Numbered from the stretch's first letter, positions 21,406-34,499 are shown. The stretch: DNA of 64,000 nt from Anoplopoma fimbria (GCF_027596085.1 NC_072471.1:5885091-5949090), one strand, 5' to 3'. Program-made: numbers and translations. Notes: generated by a model from the letters alone, not told the origin.

Positions 21406-23290
21406 ATATCTGGCAGATCTTACTTTGACATATCTGAAAAGAACAATGGGAAGAAAGCCACAAAGGTTGGCAGCTTGATGGTAAACATTTATAAATGTCT
21501 TGCTTTGGTGAAGCTCACTTTGGTGTGTTTTTCGTAAAATATATACCATATGCAGTGTATGTTTTAGATTAGTTTTTTAAAAAATGAATTCAGCCCTAAT
21601 GTTTTCAACAGCTAGGGCCAACATGACAAACGAGCATCCCATCAGCAGCGCAACAGGGTACTGTATGAAGAAGCACACATGAACGTGACGGAGAAGAGGA
21701 GGGCCCCACTTTCTTCTCCTCCAAAGGGCCATGACGTCCATGCATGGCCATCCTGGACTCCAGCAGTAAAGGTCCTGTGGACCTGAAGATTTGTGGGGCA
21801 AAGGGCAAGGGGGTCATTCCCCAAACTAGGGGAAAGGAATTCACCCGGCCGACCCAACATTCCCCCAACTGGAAAGATGACTCTGTCTTCCCAGTGTCTC
21901 AGACCAATCTGAAAATAGTGCATGGCGAGAATTTTTCCTGCCACCCACTGAGCATAAGTGTAAAATCTAACCAGACTTAATGCACTTGATTAAAAGCATG
22001 TGCTAAAATGTTGACCAAAAGCACAAGGTCACCCACCAGACAGCTGCAGAGCAGATTTTGAATTAGCCGGACTTGAAGGTTGAAATTCAGTTCAGCCTCC
22101 TTCAGCATTTAAGCCCAGTGTGGTCAGCAATTGAAAGTGTCTGCTGAACAGATTTGCATGCGTATTTGCTAAACATCAACCTCTCCAAATTGTTCCCGTT
22201 TATGAGTGGTGATTGAGAGCCCCTTTGATGGAGCGGCGTCCTGTTAAATCTTTGTTTGGATTCCAATGAGTTGCATGCGAGTCATGTTTGTATTTCCATT
22301 GTACCAGAGACCCTCGTAACTCAAAACACCAGATGAAGATGTAAGGACAGAAAATATCTCCTGAAAGATGTGTCGATTGACAGTGGCCCTTTGACTTTTT
22401 GAACCTTGACCTCCCCTCATATCACTAAGTTTAGTAGTGTTGACCCCCCCTCTTTGGCAGACCCATTGGTGTTTTTGTGTTGGTTGCAGAATTTTAAGCT
22501 CAACAGATCCCAGATCCCCTCCAGCAGGTTGTAACTCTCCTCGTTTCTAGGGGGTTGAATGACAGGCATGTGTTTCATATCCTGATCTTCAAACAGATGA
22601 GTTACTGTTATTGTGAATGCTGCAGATGTGGCATACTATCACTCTCCGAACATATTTGGCATGGTGCTGGACAGATGTTACAACATGACAGTGGAGGTCC
22701 GTTGGGGTAGGGATGGTGATAGATGTACCGGCTGCTTTCCGGCGGCTGACGAACCGCAGCAATGCAGGGAATCACCTCCGCTTGTAGACAAGGATGACTG
22801 ACTGTGGCACCTTATGGTAAAAATAACACAAGACCTTAAACGCATGACCCACTCAATATCGTTCACTGAGCTTTTATTTGTTTCCAGAGAGTGTATATTA
22901 ACACTCTGTGAATTTCAGTCAGGTGGGACCGTCGGTCATGCGAGTGTAAAACGAGGAGACTCCAAAGGCTTCTTGGGAAGTTCTATTTCCAGACGGCCTG
23001 GCCCTTCCTGGCGCTTACGACGCTGGGTTGGATGGACACCCTCAAACAGCTTTGACACTCTGCACTCACTATCTCTGTCACCAAGTCTGCTTATGTTTCT
23101 TCAAGGATGCAGAGAAAATAAATTTTTTAGTTTTATGAGCAGCTTTGTAAAAAACATTTTTGTCAACAGGCACTGTCTTATGAGGGCCCATCCACATGTT
23201 TTGGATTGCCTCTGATGTGTTTTTCCATGTGTGGCATCCTTTCATAAATGAATGAAGGTGCAGGAGTGTTTCGAATGGTATTTACCTCCC
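21406..23290. other. Intergenic; unexplained open frames at about 21605-21944
   Basis: Between 21605 and 21960 the sequence is relatively GC-rich, and three overlapping minus-strand frames stay open for 74-100 codons. None is recognised. The remainder to 23290 shows no gene or repeat. Confidence 0.45.
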
Positions 23291-23291
23291 T

Positions 23292-23849
23292 TTACTCTTT
23301 AAAAGCGTTGCGATCACAAGAGTTAAAAAGCTGTTTGTTTGCCGTTACTTTGCTTTGATTGGCTGAAGATTGATTGCTCAACATATAATTAGTTGCTTCC
23401 AGCGTAATTACTCTCTCAGTGTCGAAGTTCCCATACGGAAATAGCTCTACTGTATTTAGAACAAATCTCTTGTGCCGACATGTTTGCTGCTTACGTATGG
23501 TCACCTGGCAGATTTCTCCCAGTTCAATAACGCCTCGCTGTGTCTCGTGGGATTGTCTTCTAAAAACAAAGCACACCGCTTTTGAAACAATTTTCAAAGC
23601 ATTTGAAAGAAGAAAAAGGAACTTCATATCGGTGACCTTCCTCAGTTCCAATCTATCTCCTGCATCCGTCTGTGAGTCTTCTCTCCAATTAGTGAGAGAA
23701 AAACAACCTAACTCAGAGAACTGAGACAAATTCAATTGTAGAGTGGAAAAAAAGCAGCCTCTGCGTTTGATCTCTGCAGGCAACGGTATAAAGAAAGCCT
23801 CGCCGAAACGCGTTATCTTTAGAATAGACTGAAGCCTTACCTCCTCCAC
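23292..23849 (-). other. Longest open frame of the window (185 codons), probably noncoding
   Basis: The minus-strand frame of 558 bp is the longest in the window, starting MEEVRLQSILKITRFGEAFF. The plus strand is also open for 101 codons inside it (23419-23724), which suggests a stop-poor sequence rather than a gene. No domain, signal peptide or membrane segment is recognised, and no CCAAT/TATA promoter or poly(A) site is placed to serve it. I consider it a candidate CNE or a chance frame. Confidence 0.15.
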
Positions 23850-24516
23850 CTCAGTGACCTTGTCATTTGGCTCTCCATCTTATCAGAGGAGGGAATGATG
23901 TCAGCATTCATCCCTTTTCACCATAACAAGGGGTGAAACCAGACCCTCCTGCAGCAGTTAAAAATAATTAAAGTGGAGGCTCAGTGATTTAACAGGAGAC
24001 CACAGATCGATAATAGCCTGTAGTGTAGAGACTGAAAATGTTGGGTATGGGTTTTTGCAGAGAATAAAAATCAAATAAAAAAGCCCTCTCTATAGATTCT
24101 GAAGTGTTTCCAGCGTCACATGAGGGTCAGTGTAATGCAGTTGGCTGCCAAAGTCTGGTTTTTTAATTGGCTCCCTTGTGTTGATCATTGGACTGTTCTC
24201 TCCTGGACTCCTGAAGCAGCAGTACAGCGCTACCGCCTTGCTGCCTATTAGAACTGACAGTTTAGCATCCATCACTTAATGTGTCCAATTTCTCATCCTC
24301 CTGTCTCAGGGAGAACTCGGGGAGACTTGTCCGGCTGCTCGGCTTCTTTCTCTTGTTTATTTCTGCTTTGTTGTCCTTTTGTTCAGGCTGTATGGATGTA
24401 TGCAGAATAGCGTTAACCTCGTCTTCTGGAGTCTGTCAATCAACACAGCGCCTGTCTTTTGTGCACCACGTCACTTTAGCCGAGTGCCTTTTAGCAGAGA
24501 TGAAAAAGCCATCTGA

Positions 24517-24519
<3 letters not shown>

Positions 24520-24555
<36 letters not shown>
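24520..24555 (+). repeat. Poly(T) tract, 36 T
   Basis: Thirty-six consecutive T followed by AAAG. It may be the reverse-strand A-tail of a retroposon, but no body is identifiable beside it. Confidence 0.95.
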
Positions 24556-24559
<4 letters not shown>

Positions 24560-25885
24560 TGGAGCTCCGCTTGCCGCTCTGTGATCGCTCTACCATTTGT
24601 GCCCTTCCCCATGGTTCGGGGTTTGCCCCCACATTTCATGGCCTCAGACACTCTCACTGAGATCAAACTCGCAAAGTCCTGGCCACCTGCTGGGACTCCC
24701 TCTGAAAGTGCTAATGACCGCGTTTGTCTAAGGAGAAACCAGGTCTTCTTCTCTCGGGTCCCACCCCCAACCCCTCCCCCCTACCCAGTTCCTACTTTAT
24801 AGTGATTGCTTTGCCACTTGTGCGACCTTAACTGCCTAAAGGGCAGAGGACAGTTGAACTTTCGCTGTAGGTCAGTGCCTTTGGTGGGAGAATACTGCAG
24901 GTCTTGTTATGTAAGGAACAGATGGGGCAAACACCTGCTGTCTTGCTGAGGACACAGGTGTTGACATGTCAACGAACATGTCGCATAGTGTATATTTCTA
25001 TATTAGTACTTGTAAGGCCTCCAGCTTTGGATTTAGAAACTTTTTTTCTATCGTGTCAGTTTGATAAACAAGCGAGGACAAAATACTCACAGCAGGAGGA
25101 CAGTTAAATATATAACATCAATGCTGGCTGGATGTTCACAGCCTGGAAATAAATCCAAAATTTCAGTGTAAATCCGTCCTGAATCATGACAAAAGGACCA
25201 GCTGTATCGTTTCCATCTGGCCATGTTTCAATAACACAAACTATGTAAGGAATCTGATACGAGAGCAGTGGCTGTGTATCCGGTGTTTTTGCAGTGATGC
25301 GTCTTTCCTCTATGTCAGCGGTTCGGAATCGCAGAGAGATCATCTGAACTGCGATGATGCTTTCCTGGGCTCCGACCAAACCCTACATTATCCATAAGAC
25401 CTGAGTTTGCCCCCCTCCCTCTGCTTGAAGCCTCGTATTACCATGAGCCCGCAAAGTAATTTGTAGACAGATAATTTTAATGACCTCTGACAGCAACTAC
25501 ACATTGTTGGCTGTTGTCCTTGTTTGGCAGGATGACTCTCAGAGGTTCAGCCCATTGCTAGTTCTTGGGAAGCGGGCTAAAGTGTCTGTGGTAGGCCAAT
25601 TAGTGGTTTTAGCGGATGGGGCAGGGGATCAGTGTTTCTCAGTGGAGCATAATAGTGTGCTTCGTATTTCAACATCTTCCAAGACATAAGATAAAATAAG
25701 ACACATTTTGAAATCTATTTTGTGCTGATTGTCATTGCGCTTTTTGAAAAAAGACACAGTACGTTCATCAGGCTTAATGTGGCTGGATGCCATTAACAAA
25801 ACTTCTGCTCAAATAGCAGAAACAGAGAAGACGGAATCAAGCGGGAGCTCAGCCTGAGTTCATACATCAATCACTTGTGCAGATG

Positions 25886-25889
<4 letters not shown>

Positions 25890-25916
<27 letters not shown>
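25890..25916 (+). repeat. Poly(T) tract, 27 T
   Basis: Twenty-seven T followed by CAG, which mimics a strong splice acceptor. No open frame of note follows. Confidence 0.95.
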
Positions 25917-26972
25917 CAGTTGTAATCTTTGATGCTGGCTTTTGTTTGTGGAGGGAAATGCATGCAAACTCCTTAAAGGGGGCCGTATCAACTTTCAACC
26001 GAGAATTTAAATTGTGAAAGGCAGCAGGAACAAAGCAATCCTGCCAAGGAAACTTAACTCAAGATAATATTTCAGATGTAAGAACCAATAGGATTATGAA
26101 ACACCTGTTAATGCAAATTAGAATGTAATTTAATATGAAAAATAGTTTTTTTATTGTAAGAGAAGAAGGATTGGGTGGAACTTTGAAGCAGAAATATAAA
26201 GTCTGTAGTATGAAGTTTCATTGGGTACACTGGGTTAACATATGCTCAAGTTTTGTTAAGTCCATAATGAATGTCTAATTTGTTAATTCCCTAATGCTCC
26301 ATTAATTAAATGTTTTCAAAGTTTAACCACAATTTTCTAATACTTTATGTTAGCAAGCCTGTCTGTTTCCATCATTTTTGTGGATATGATCAATCTTTAC
26401 TTTTTGACGAGTTGTTGTAATGAAACTCGTGGTTTTTGCAAGTCTGTCAGACTGATGCCTCTTTTTCTCTCACATAAGTCAACAATTCTTCCCTTAAAGA
26501 CATAAACTAAAACAATAAAACAGGTCTTTGAGTTCCCACAGTTCTAATTACATTAACATGGTTTCCCTTTAGTGGGTTATATGTTTCTTAGTTGTTATGA
26601 CAATCTTACGACGCAATAGTAGAGAAGATGATATGCTCTTATTTATAGTCTGCAAGTTATTTCTAGGCTGTTGTGATACGCATTTAACCCATAACCTCAT
26701 CACTTTATTGTGGAGGCTTTTATGTGTGGGCTGAGGGGTTGCTTTTGAACTGCCAGACATTTTTTACATAGTTAAGCCATCCCATAGTGGTCAGAGTAAA
26801 CTTGCAACACATCCACAATAAGCAGAAGGGCTTCATTTTGAGCACACAATGGGGGGAAAAAAATAGAAAGCCAAGGCCTGGAATACTTCCTGGCAGATGC
26901 CTTGATTTAGTAGCAAAGGGTTCAATGGGGGGGGTTCATTGCTTTTTCGGTACCTGTGAGAAAACCACTCAC

Positions 26973-27158
26973 CATACTCCAAGTCTCCAGTGTGATTAGG
27001 TTTTGGAGTACGCTTGAACCCTTGACGAGCATCCAAATATTCTTGTGGCAGCCCCAGAATAATTCTCCGCTTGGTGAAATCTGGGTTTTGGAGGCAGAGA
27101 CGTCCAATGGTTGATTTCATGCCCCTCGTGTGATTAACCAATCACAGTCAGGGATGAG
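26973..27158 (-). CDS. Orphan exon candidate, first coding exon of an unidentified small protein
   Basis: On the minus strand a pyrimidine-rich acceptor (TTTACTTTTCCCACAG) ends beside base 27158, and a consensus donor (ATG then GTGAGT) follows base 26973. The 186-bp interval between them has in-frame stops upstream of an ATG at 27120. It is then open for 49 codons and one base to the donor. The peptide begins MKSTIGRLCLQNPDFTKRRI and ends PKPNHTGDLEY; it is hydrophilic and basic with no signal peptide. Composition and codon choice look protein-like, but I do not recognise the family. An inverted CCAAT (27138-27142) sits in the putative leader. One possible terminal exon lies at about 26700-26749, but its acceptor is weak. 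Without the splice the frame runs on for 46 more codons. Confidence 0.3.
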
Positions 27159-27939
27159 CTGTGGGAAAAGTAAACACTTTCTTCTGCACAACAAGGTAAC
27201 TACTAATAGCCAAACCTTTGGATGGTTTCCTCCTGTTGGGTTGTGTTTAATCTAATTCAAGGCACAAATTATTTGGAAATTGTGATTCTTTTATGTTAGA
27301 TGAAAAGTTAATTATGATCAGATCTTTGCTATATTTAAATGCAAAAATATGATCCAAGCTTTTAATTCTTACATCTATTATTAACTAGAAATTATCCGTT
27401 ATTTTAACAACGCAAAAAAAGCACTACTAGTAGTTATGAGTACAAATAAACGATACTGTCATGCACGCTTGAAAGCAACTAGCTGCCTTTTCTTATTTCC
27501 CTGCTGTTGGAAGACGTGGGATCAAGACCATGTAACACATGAACAGAAAGTAAAAACAGATATTCACATACATGCAGATTCCTATGAATAATTCAGTATT
27601 ACAGTGCAATGACTATAATTACACAAATTCATTTTATTTCTGCCTCTCCCCCAGCCGGCCACCACTCAGCTTCCTCTATCACCATTTGAAAAGCTCCAAA
27701 CAGTAAAACAACAATTTGTTTCGAGAAAACTGAATTAAAAATCATATTTCATAAGACTTGTGCTCCTGCTTTGGTTTCCTTTATTGGCCCTATGAAACTT
27801 GTAAATATATGAAAGTAAATAAATTAACAAATATAGAAGTCATTATGTTAACTTGTTTTGAAAATCTTGCAAAAATGATCACAGCTATGATCAATTGTGA
27901 ATAATGATTCTGTTAATCAAATATAAAAACACATCTGCT
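27159..27939. other. Intergenic, AT-rich, no gene seen
   Basis: AT-rich sequence without recognisable repeats or exons. If the minus-strand exon at 26973 is real, this would hold its upstream intron or promoter. Confidence 0.5.
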
Positions 27940-28200
27940 GGTTTTTCGTTGCCCTGAGGAGTGGAGAGCCTCCTATCACAGCTGGAATCGATACGCTTTT
28001 CCTAGGAATGCGATGCATAAATAGATAATCACAGGCGTAGTGAGAACGCCAGTAAGTCGGGAGTGTTCCGTAATTACTCCTCATGCATGTGAACAGAAGT
28101 GCCTGCAAAGTGCTGATCCTAGTGCTGCGAGTGTTGGTGTTAAAAGGAGCCGATAATGCCTGCAGAGTCACCGCTAGCTCTGAAACCAAAGTAGGTTACG
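27940..28200. promoter_or_regulatory. Candidate conserved noncoding element
   Basis: Repeat-free block of balanced composition between AT-rich flanks, with CpG-containing words and no frame with protein-like features on the plus strand. Motif content is not distinctive, so this call rests on texture alone. Confidence 0.2.
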
Positions 28201-28877
28201 GACTTCAAAATGTGAGGAAGAGCTGCTGAGGTGACAATACTGTGTTCTAGCACGTCATGGAGTGAAAGCAACACTGAGACAATGTTTTAATTGTACTAAT
28301 TAATTTCCCTGCACTATGTTTCAGTCAGATTTATTTCCAGAGCTGATTTCTTCTGGTCTCAAGTTCATGTGTAAGCTTCACTCCATGTGTCCTGGGTGTT
28401 GTTTGTTGTATCTGCTTTTGGCCAAAGGTTTTTACTTGAATACAAAATTGGTGTTTTCTTGTTTGAGCGTCTTCCAGAGGAGGGGAGTCAAGGGTGAGGG
28501 ATGATGTAGGACTAAACAATGTGCCTTTAATGGTCAAAAAAAATCCCCCATGTGTAACTAACTATGAGAATGCACTTATTGGCTATTTTGTGTTTAACAT
28601 CCATGCCATGTGTCTGTTTTGTTTTTACACATGACCGAATGAGAGGACGTCAGCTAAACACAAGTCCTGATTCTTTCGAGTGTTTTCATGATGCAACCTG
28701 CCAACTTGAGCATGACGGCCAAGTGCAGCCACAGGAATCCATTACAGAGGAGGAGAGGCTGATTTTAGACACGGCTTTACGATGCAACAATGAAAAATAA
28801 CCTTTTAGAAGCCATGCATGTTATCCTGCGGGACTGACTCCGCGCCTCCATTGTGTGTGTTTGTGTGTTTGTGTGTG

Positions 28878-28914
<37 letters not shown>

Positions 28915-31740
28915 TGTGTTTGTGTGCTGGATATACTAAAAAAGAATCAGAACCCAATTTTGTGCTTGAATTGTTTTTGTTCAGTGGAGCCAGAGCCTTT
29001 CCTGTAGGTGTATGGGGTCACTCTCCTGCAACAGAGGCCCTTGTTGTTGTGTAGTAGCTGTGTTGAAGCCATGCAGCAATATAACAGATCTCCTGTGGGA
29101 CAATGATTGAGTTTGAAATAGGGCAGGTCAGCCATGAGGTATCGGAACAGGTTTAATGGACCTGCAGGAGCCCCTTGAGGGCCACGCCGGCTTGCATGGG
29201 TCACAGCCGGGCCATGTTTATTTAGTGCATCTTGGAGTGTGCCGAAACCCCACGTGTTTTCTCCTTGTCCCCCTTACCCTATCCACCTTTTCTGTGTCTC
29301 CAGCCCCGACTGACCGTGAGACGGGCTCAGGCCACATCTGGATGCAATTCCCCCTTTAAGCTGATGCTGAAAAATCCTGCTGAAATTCCTCAGACCGGGG
29401 GAAGCAGGGAGATTTTAATAAAACCGAAATGGAAGGAATATGAAATTGTAAAATGGAACTGCTGTTTTTCTTTTCTTTTCTTTTTTTCCAGTGGAGCATG
29501 GTGTCTGTCAGCCTTAAGTGATTGCTTGTACTGTGGGCTGTCAAATCTGCGGATTTAGACAAATATGACATATTTATATGGATATACGTAGCCTTGTGGG
29601 ATTAGGCGGAGGGAGCGCAGAGTCATATTTGAGTCCTGTTTTAAAATGGGCAGTCACTTTTCATTAAATGCAACCAGATTTTGGAGTACCTGCCAATTGT
29701 TAACTACACCCTGTGTGAGTGATGCAATGGGGAAACAGTCCATGGAGGACAAGCAAAATATGGCACCGCATGTATGACAAAAAACGTATAAGGTGAGAAG
29801 GTTACCAACAATAAAAGCACTGTATAATCCACAGTGAAGGTTTGGCAATCGTCCGCAATGTAAAGCCAACCACGACCTATTAGTCTGTTAGCTTCACATT
29901 TTATCAATAGTTGAAAGAGAAGTTGGGCTCAAAAATGGCAATGTGTTCACCATTAAACATCTGAAACACTCTATTCAACATAAAGTTAGTGGTAACATGT
30001 AGCGTGGTTTATAGTTCCCCATAAAATGTAATAATTTGCATGAGTTTGTGTCAGTAAGAAAAATATTAACTGAACTCATGTATAAATGGTGGTAGAAGTA
30101 TTTCTTTTTGACCTTTAAAAAACAAGGCAATTGCATTGCTATTAGTTTGCTTGTAATGTCACATATTTCACGGGAAAAGAGATGAGAGGGGCATAAACAA
30201 GGGTTAAACCAACACATATACTATTGAAATTCACTCATTAAAAGTTATTGCACACAGAGCTTTAGTGAAGTATTTTTAAAGGATTTAGAGGTTAATCTTG
30301 GTATTATACTTTTGCCCAGGTTCCATTCTGTCCAACTCTCATCCTTCGTTTTACATCTGTAGTTTCTTCTTCTTGTAAACAAGACATGTTTTTACACAAG
30401 GTTTGATTCTCAATCCGATTTACTTGGAATTATCTCATTAAGTGGTCATTTCGTACACTCCCAATGGGACCAACTGATTTTGGTGCCAAGTTACTTTGAC
30501 TCCAAGTCTTACAGAAGCCTATGGCTACTCAGTTAGCCCGGACGTAGACTGACTTAGATTGCTTGTGAAAGCTGTTCATATGCATTGATGTGCCGTGAAC
30601 TCCTTCTCACCCTTGGACCGGAGGGCTGGAGAATCTAACTCCCATTAGCTTCAAATAGAGGTATCGACTTAAGGTGAAAATCCCTCTAATATGGAAAAGA
30701 ATATATGCTGACACCTGTCATGTCTCGTAACACTGAGCACTGATACGCAACTTGTGTATTCACAGATCCCGTCTCTCAAATAGTGTTGATGTGCGATTTG
30801 TCTTTGGGCCCTTAGTTTGTCTATGAGTTTATGTCTTAAAAGATTTTCACCTAGGTGTTGACAATAAATGTGATTTTTTTTTTTTGTGGGTTTTTCTTTA
30901 CATAGGTGTGCGAATATGAACGTGTACAATACATGGACATCAGTGGTCAATACCCCAGTGGTCTACTGGGATTTGCGAGGTATCGTGTTCTGGTTTGTTA
31001 TCCGCTGTAAGACGCTGGCTGACCCGCTAAGACAGCAGAAAAATCAAAACCAGCTGGGAGACGCCACTCACTGTTTACTGATATTTATCCGTGACTCGCT
31101 CTGATTACACAAACGCTATCTAGGAAATCGTGAGCTGTTGACGGAGAACGAGTCAGTGAGAGAAAAGTATCCGACAGGAAAGATTCGGTGAAATAAACGG
31201 TGAGGGAAAAGGAAATAGGGGATAGGGATAAGCATGAGAGATGATAGAGGCGATACGGTCATTTCACCCAAATGACTCGTATGTTTTTTGTTTTATCTGC
31301 TGGTGTTTTGAGATGTCCACTGAGATTTCTGCCACAACCCAAATACAATGGAGGTAAATGGAATTCAGTTTTTCGGTGCTCAGGATTTAAACGTCTCCCA
31401 ATGTAAATAGTTGAAAGTGTGGTCTGTGGATTCTCCAGAATAACCAGGAATTTAGTTTTTCTGGAAAGACATGTTGTTGTTAGAAGTTGTGTGTATTTTT
31501 TCAATGCTAGGAGCATCACAAATAACTTTTCTTTTAACTCCATTGCATTGGGTTTGCAACAAAATGTCTGAGACTGTTATCTCAAAGTCTCAACACAGGA
31601 AACCAAAAGTATCTTTTTGGTAACCAGAAAAAACTTGAGACTGCACACTTAACTGGTAAAAATATAATCAAGGATCTTTTACAAACACTGACATGAGCAG
31701 CAGGTTTTGCTGAGTTGTGCAAAATAGGCTTGACCATCAC
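28201..31740. other. Intergenic, no gene seen
   Basis: Contains a (GT)n array at about 28852-28927. The frame at 28564-28800 has an acidic C-terminal half but no splice support. The remainder shows no repeat family or exon. Confidence 0.55.
28852..28927. repeat. (GT)n microsatellite, interrupted
   Basis: GT dinucleotide array with several TTG interruptions. Confidence 0.95.
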
Positions 31741-31880
31741 AGACAATCAATATGCTATATATCAAAAAAATGTATATATCAATATATATTCAATAAAAAT
31801 GGAAAATAAAAATGCTGATAAAAATGAAATGAATTACATAAAATAAAATAAAATGAAAAAAATAAAAACTACTACATATA
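31741..31880. repeat. AT-rich low-complexity tract
   Basis: TATATC-rich segment followed by an A-rich stretch of AAAAT and AATAAAAT units. Confidence 0.8.
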
Positions 31881-33965
31881 ACGTTACTTTCGTTAACTAT
31901 ACGCTCGAAGACACAGCTGCAAACCTTTGATAGAAAGCAACACAGAGCTGAGGTTGCATGCTGGGATGCCATATCCACACGCTTCCTCTGCTTCACCTTC
32001 TCATCAGATCATTGGCACCGGGGTCGTCAGGGGTCCTGGATCAGACGCCCCCAGCCCGCTTCCCTGTCCCGTCCAGACCTCAACATTATCAGCTCTGTCA
32101 GATGCACAGACAGCCGAGGTCTGGGACCCTCTTCCTGACCTGCCCGATCAGCTCCCTGAGGAATTCCTCTAATGAGGCACTATGGGGAACAGATGCAGAG
32201 AGGGCAGCCTGGGCAAAAACAACCTGCCACAGTCACTTAATGATCACACACACACACACAGTTATGTCACAGAGGCTTTCAGGACGGCGTGTTTGTGTGT
32301 GTTTGTATAGATGTGAATGTGCCTTTGAGATAGAATAATTGTATCTGTCTCTGTTTTAGTCATCGGAAATGTGAGTTGTTATTCTCTTTGATGACTCATT
32401 CAGCAGATTTCTTTTCTCCTCTTTTATACGTCACAAACTTACATTTTTGTCAGCCTGTGTCAGTCCATTTGTCAAGCGTGAGGAAGCTTCTCAAGACATA
32501 TGGTGCATTCCTATTATCTGCTTTAATTTCTGGAAGAATTAGGCTGGAGAGAAGCTCTCAGCATTTGGTATGTCATTTCAGGAAGGGCCGTGCCCTCCAG
32601 AAAACTCTATCCATCCTTTCCGAAGAGATGAAGCGTCTCATTATTACAGTACGGAAGTAATATCAGACGCGATGTGTCCACACGCCAAGAATTATACACA
32701 TAACATGCCTTGAATCCCACATGGTCACTGTTCAACCCCCTCACACATGCTCTCTGCCCCTTTGGGAAATGGGCTCATTCTGACTGTCCAAAGTTTCAGG
32801 CTTCGACTTCATCATCGCATCAATCATTCATCAATCCATGCTGTAAATGTTAGGACATGTTTGTGTTTGTGCAATTGCCTAATGTATACTTCAATGCCCC
32901 TGTGTTGTTTACATCAATTGTGGTTGAATGGGATTAAAGGGCCAGTTTCATAAAAACAAAGAAGGGGCTGCCAAGTGCAAACAGGAGAATGAAAGGGGAG
33001 GAATCTGGGCCAAGTGCTCACAGACTGTACGGAGTCAGTAGAGAAGTTAAACTTGTATGTGATTAACATAGTTGAGCGTTCTTTCTGTCTTCTTGCTCAG
33101 ACTTCTTCTTGATAAGTATTAATTGTAATGTAGTATGACTCCACTGATATCAGATGTGTTTTCTTGTTTTAATAGGATCACAGTGCATCAAGGGAATGCG
33201 GAGGAGGGGTGGAGTTAGTTTCACAACGGGAAGGAGGCGATATATCTGCTCCAGATGTGTGTTGACACACTGTCAAGTTGTTTGATCAGGTACCATGAGG
33301 CCCGGCTTCTCTCTCTCTCTGTCCGTCTCTTTTTGTCTCACACTCTCACTTGTCAGCTCTCTCCATCTTACTTTCCCCCCTCATGCCACCTTCACTTGTT
33401 TTATCTTCTGTCTTTCCATCTTATTTAAGCGAGAAACTTACCATGTCCATCTCAAAGCCCCGTTTGTTTTTCTTCCCGCGTGTCCGAAAGAGAAAGATGA
33501 TCCAGACAATGGAAATGAGCACATACCAGCTGTTAGTAGCGATCAGCTCACGCTTACCTCAGCCTCAAATCGGCCCACAGATTAAATACAAAACAGAACC
33601 CTATGCTTACTGCATCTGGATGCTGATTCCTTTTCATGAGGTTCCCGATTGCCTTTGGCACGGCATCAGCGAAGGCCCCTCTTTCATGTACATATTGAGA
33701 TTTACGAAGTTCCAGAACATGATAAAAGTTGATTTATAGACTTCGGCAGGTACAGATTTTGGAAAATACAGTTGGTTGACTTCAGAAATATCACAGAGAA
33801 TGATTTGGTATTTTAATTGCATTTCTTCTCTCTCCCCTAACTCTAGATTTAACTGGAGATTACTGTATATATTAAAAATATATATCATGTTCTATATAAT
33901 AATATGCATGTTATATATATTACTTGATTGAAAAAATAAATTAGCTTTTTTATGACATTTTATTC

Positions 33966-33966
<1 letters not shown>
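31881..33966. other. Intergenic; GC-rich patch at 31958-32172
   Basis: The patch at 31958-32172 has an acceptor-like TTCTCATCAG followed by a frame ending DPLPDLPDQLPEEFL and a stop. A second frame is also open across the same bases. The rest is mixed sequence with a short (CA)n near 32246. No gene is recognised. Confidence 0.4.
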
Positions 33967-34002
<36 letters not shown>

Positions 34003-34100
34003 ATTTTATTTATAGAGCGCTTTTTCAAAGTTCTCAAAGACACTTTACAAACATATAAAATCATTAAAACTACACACTAAAAACATAAAGCACACGGCAT
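33967..34100 (-). mobile_element. LINE/SINE 3' tail with (ATT)n, minus strand
   Basis: (AAT)n at 33967-34000 is joined to ACATTTTATTTATAGAGCGC and a CTCAAAGACACTTTACA segment. Read on the minus strand this is a retroposon 3' end leading into an ATT-repeat tail, a configuration common in fish genomes. The body is truncated, and the left limit of the element is not clear. Confidence 0.6.
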
Positions 34101-34499
34101 TCGTCACGCATTAATAGCATTATACATAAGCATACAAATGTTGTCTGCTTGGCAATGAAAAATGGTATAGCTTTCTAATACGTATTAGGTTTATATTTAC
34201 TCTCTATTCCCATAAATTATCTGTTTCTCACTTAACGCCAAAGTTTATGTGTCTAGACACGTTTATAATGGTTTTCAGGGCCTTCCATTTACAACTAGTG
34301 TTTGCACTTTCCTGGCAGGAAACTCAACGATGTGGCACAATGAAATCTGCCCAAAACAATGAGGCCCACCCTTAAATCTGACCAGTCTTAATAAGAATAT
34401 AGCAGAAGTGGTGCCCAGTAGGTCCAGCGTTTACGTAGTGTTTAAAGTCTTTAAATGTCTCAGGGGGAAAACATTAACACCCATAGAGCGAGGGGGTCA
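34101..34499. other. Intergenic, no gene seen
   Basis: AT-rich sequence. No feature recognised. Confidence 0.55.

Larger units (their letters stand above)
23850..26972. other. Intergenic with long T tracts, no gene seen
   Basis: Contains T36 at 24520-24555 and T27 at 25890-25916. A minus-strand frame at 25104-25379 has protein-like composition but no splice sites or recognised domain. Confidence 0.55.

Noticed and set aside
24281..24802. 173-codon plus-strand frame
   Set aside because: It crosses T36, which encodes a Phe run. The remainder is not recognised and lacks splice sites.
25104..25379. Minus-strand 91-codon frame with protein-like composition and a faint ISLRFRT resemblance to laminin G domains
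   Set aside because: The resemblance is limited to a few residues, the rest does not fit that fold, and no good acceptor or donor borders it.
28564..28800. 78-codon frame with a signal-peptide-like start
   Set aside because: The hydrophobic start is short and cysteine-rich, there is no splice support, and the peptide is not recognised; a chance frame is likelier.
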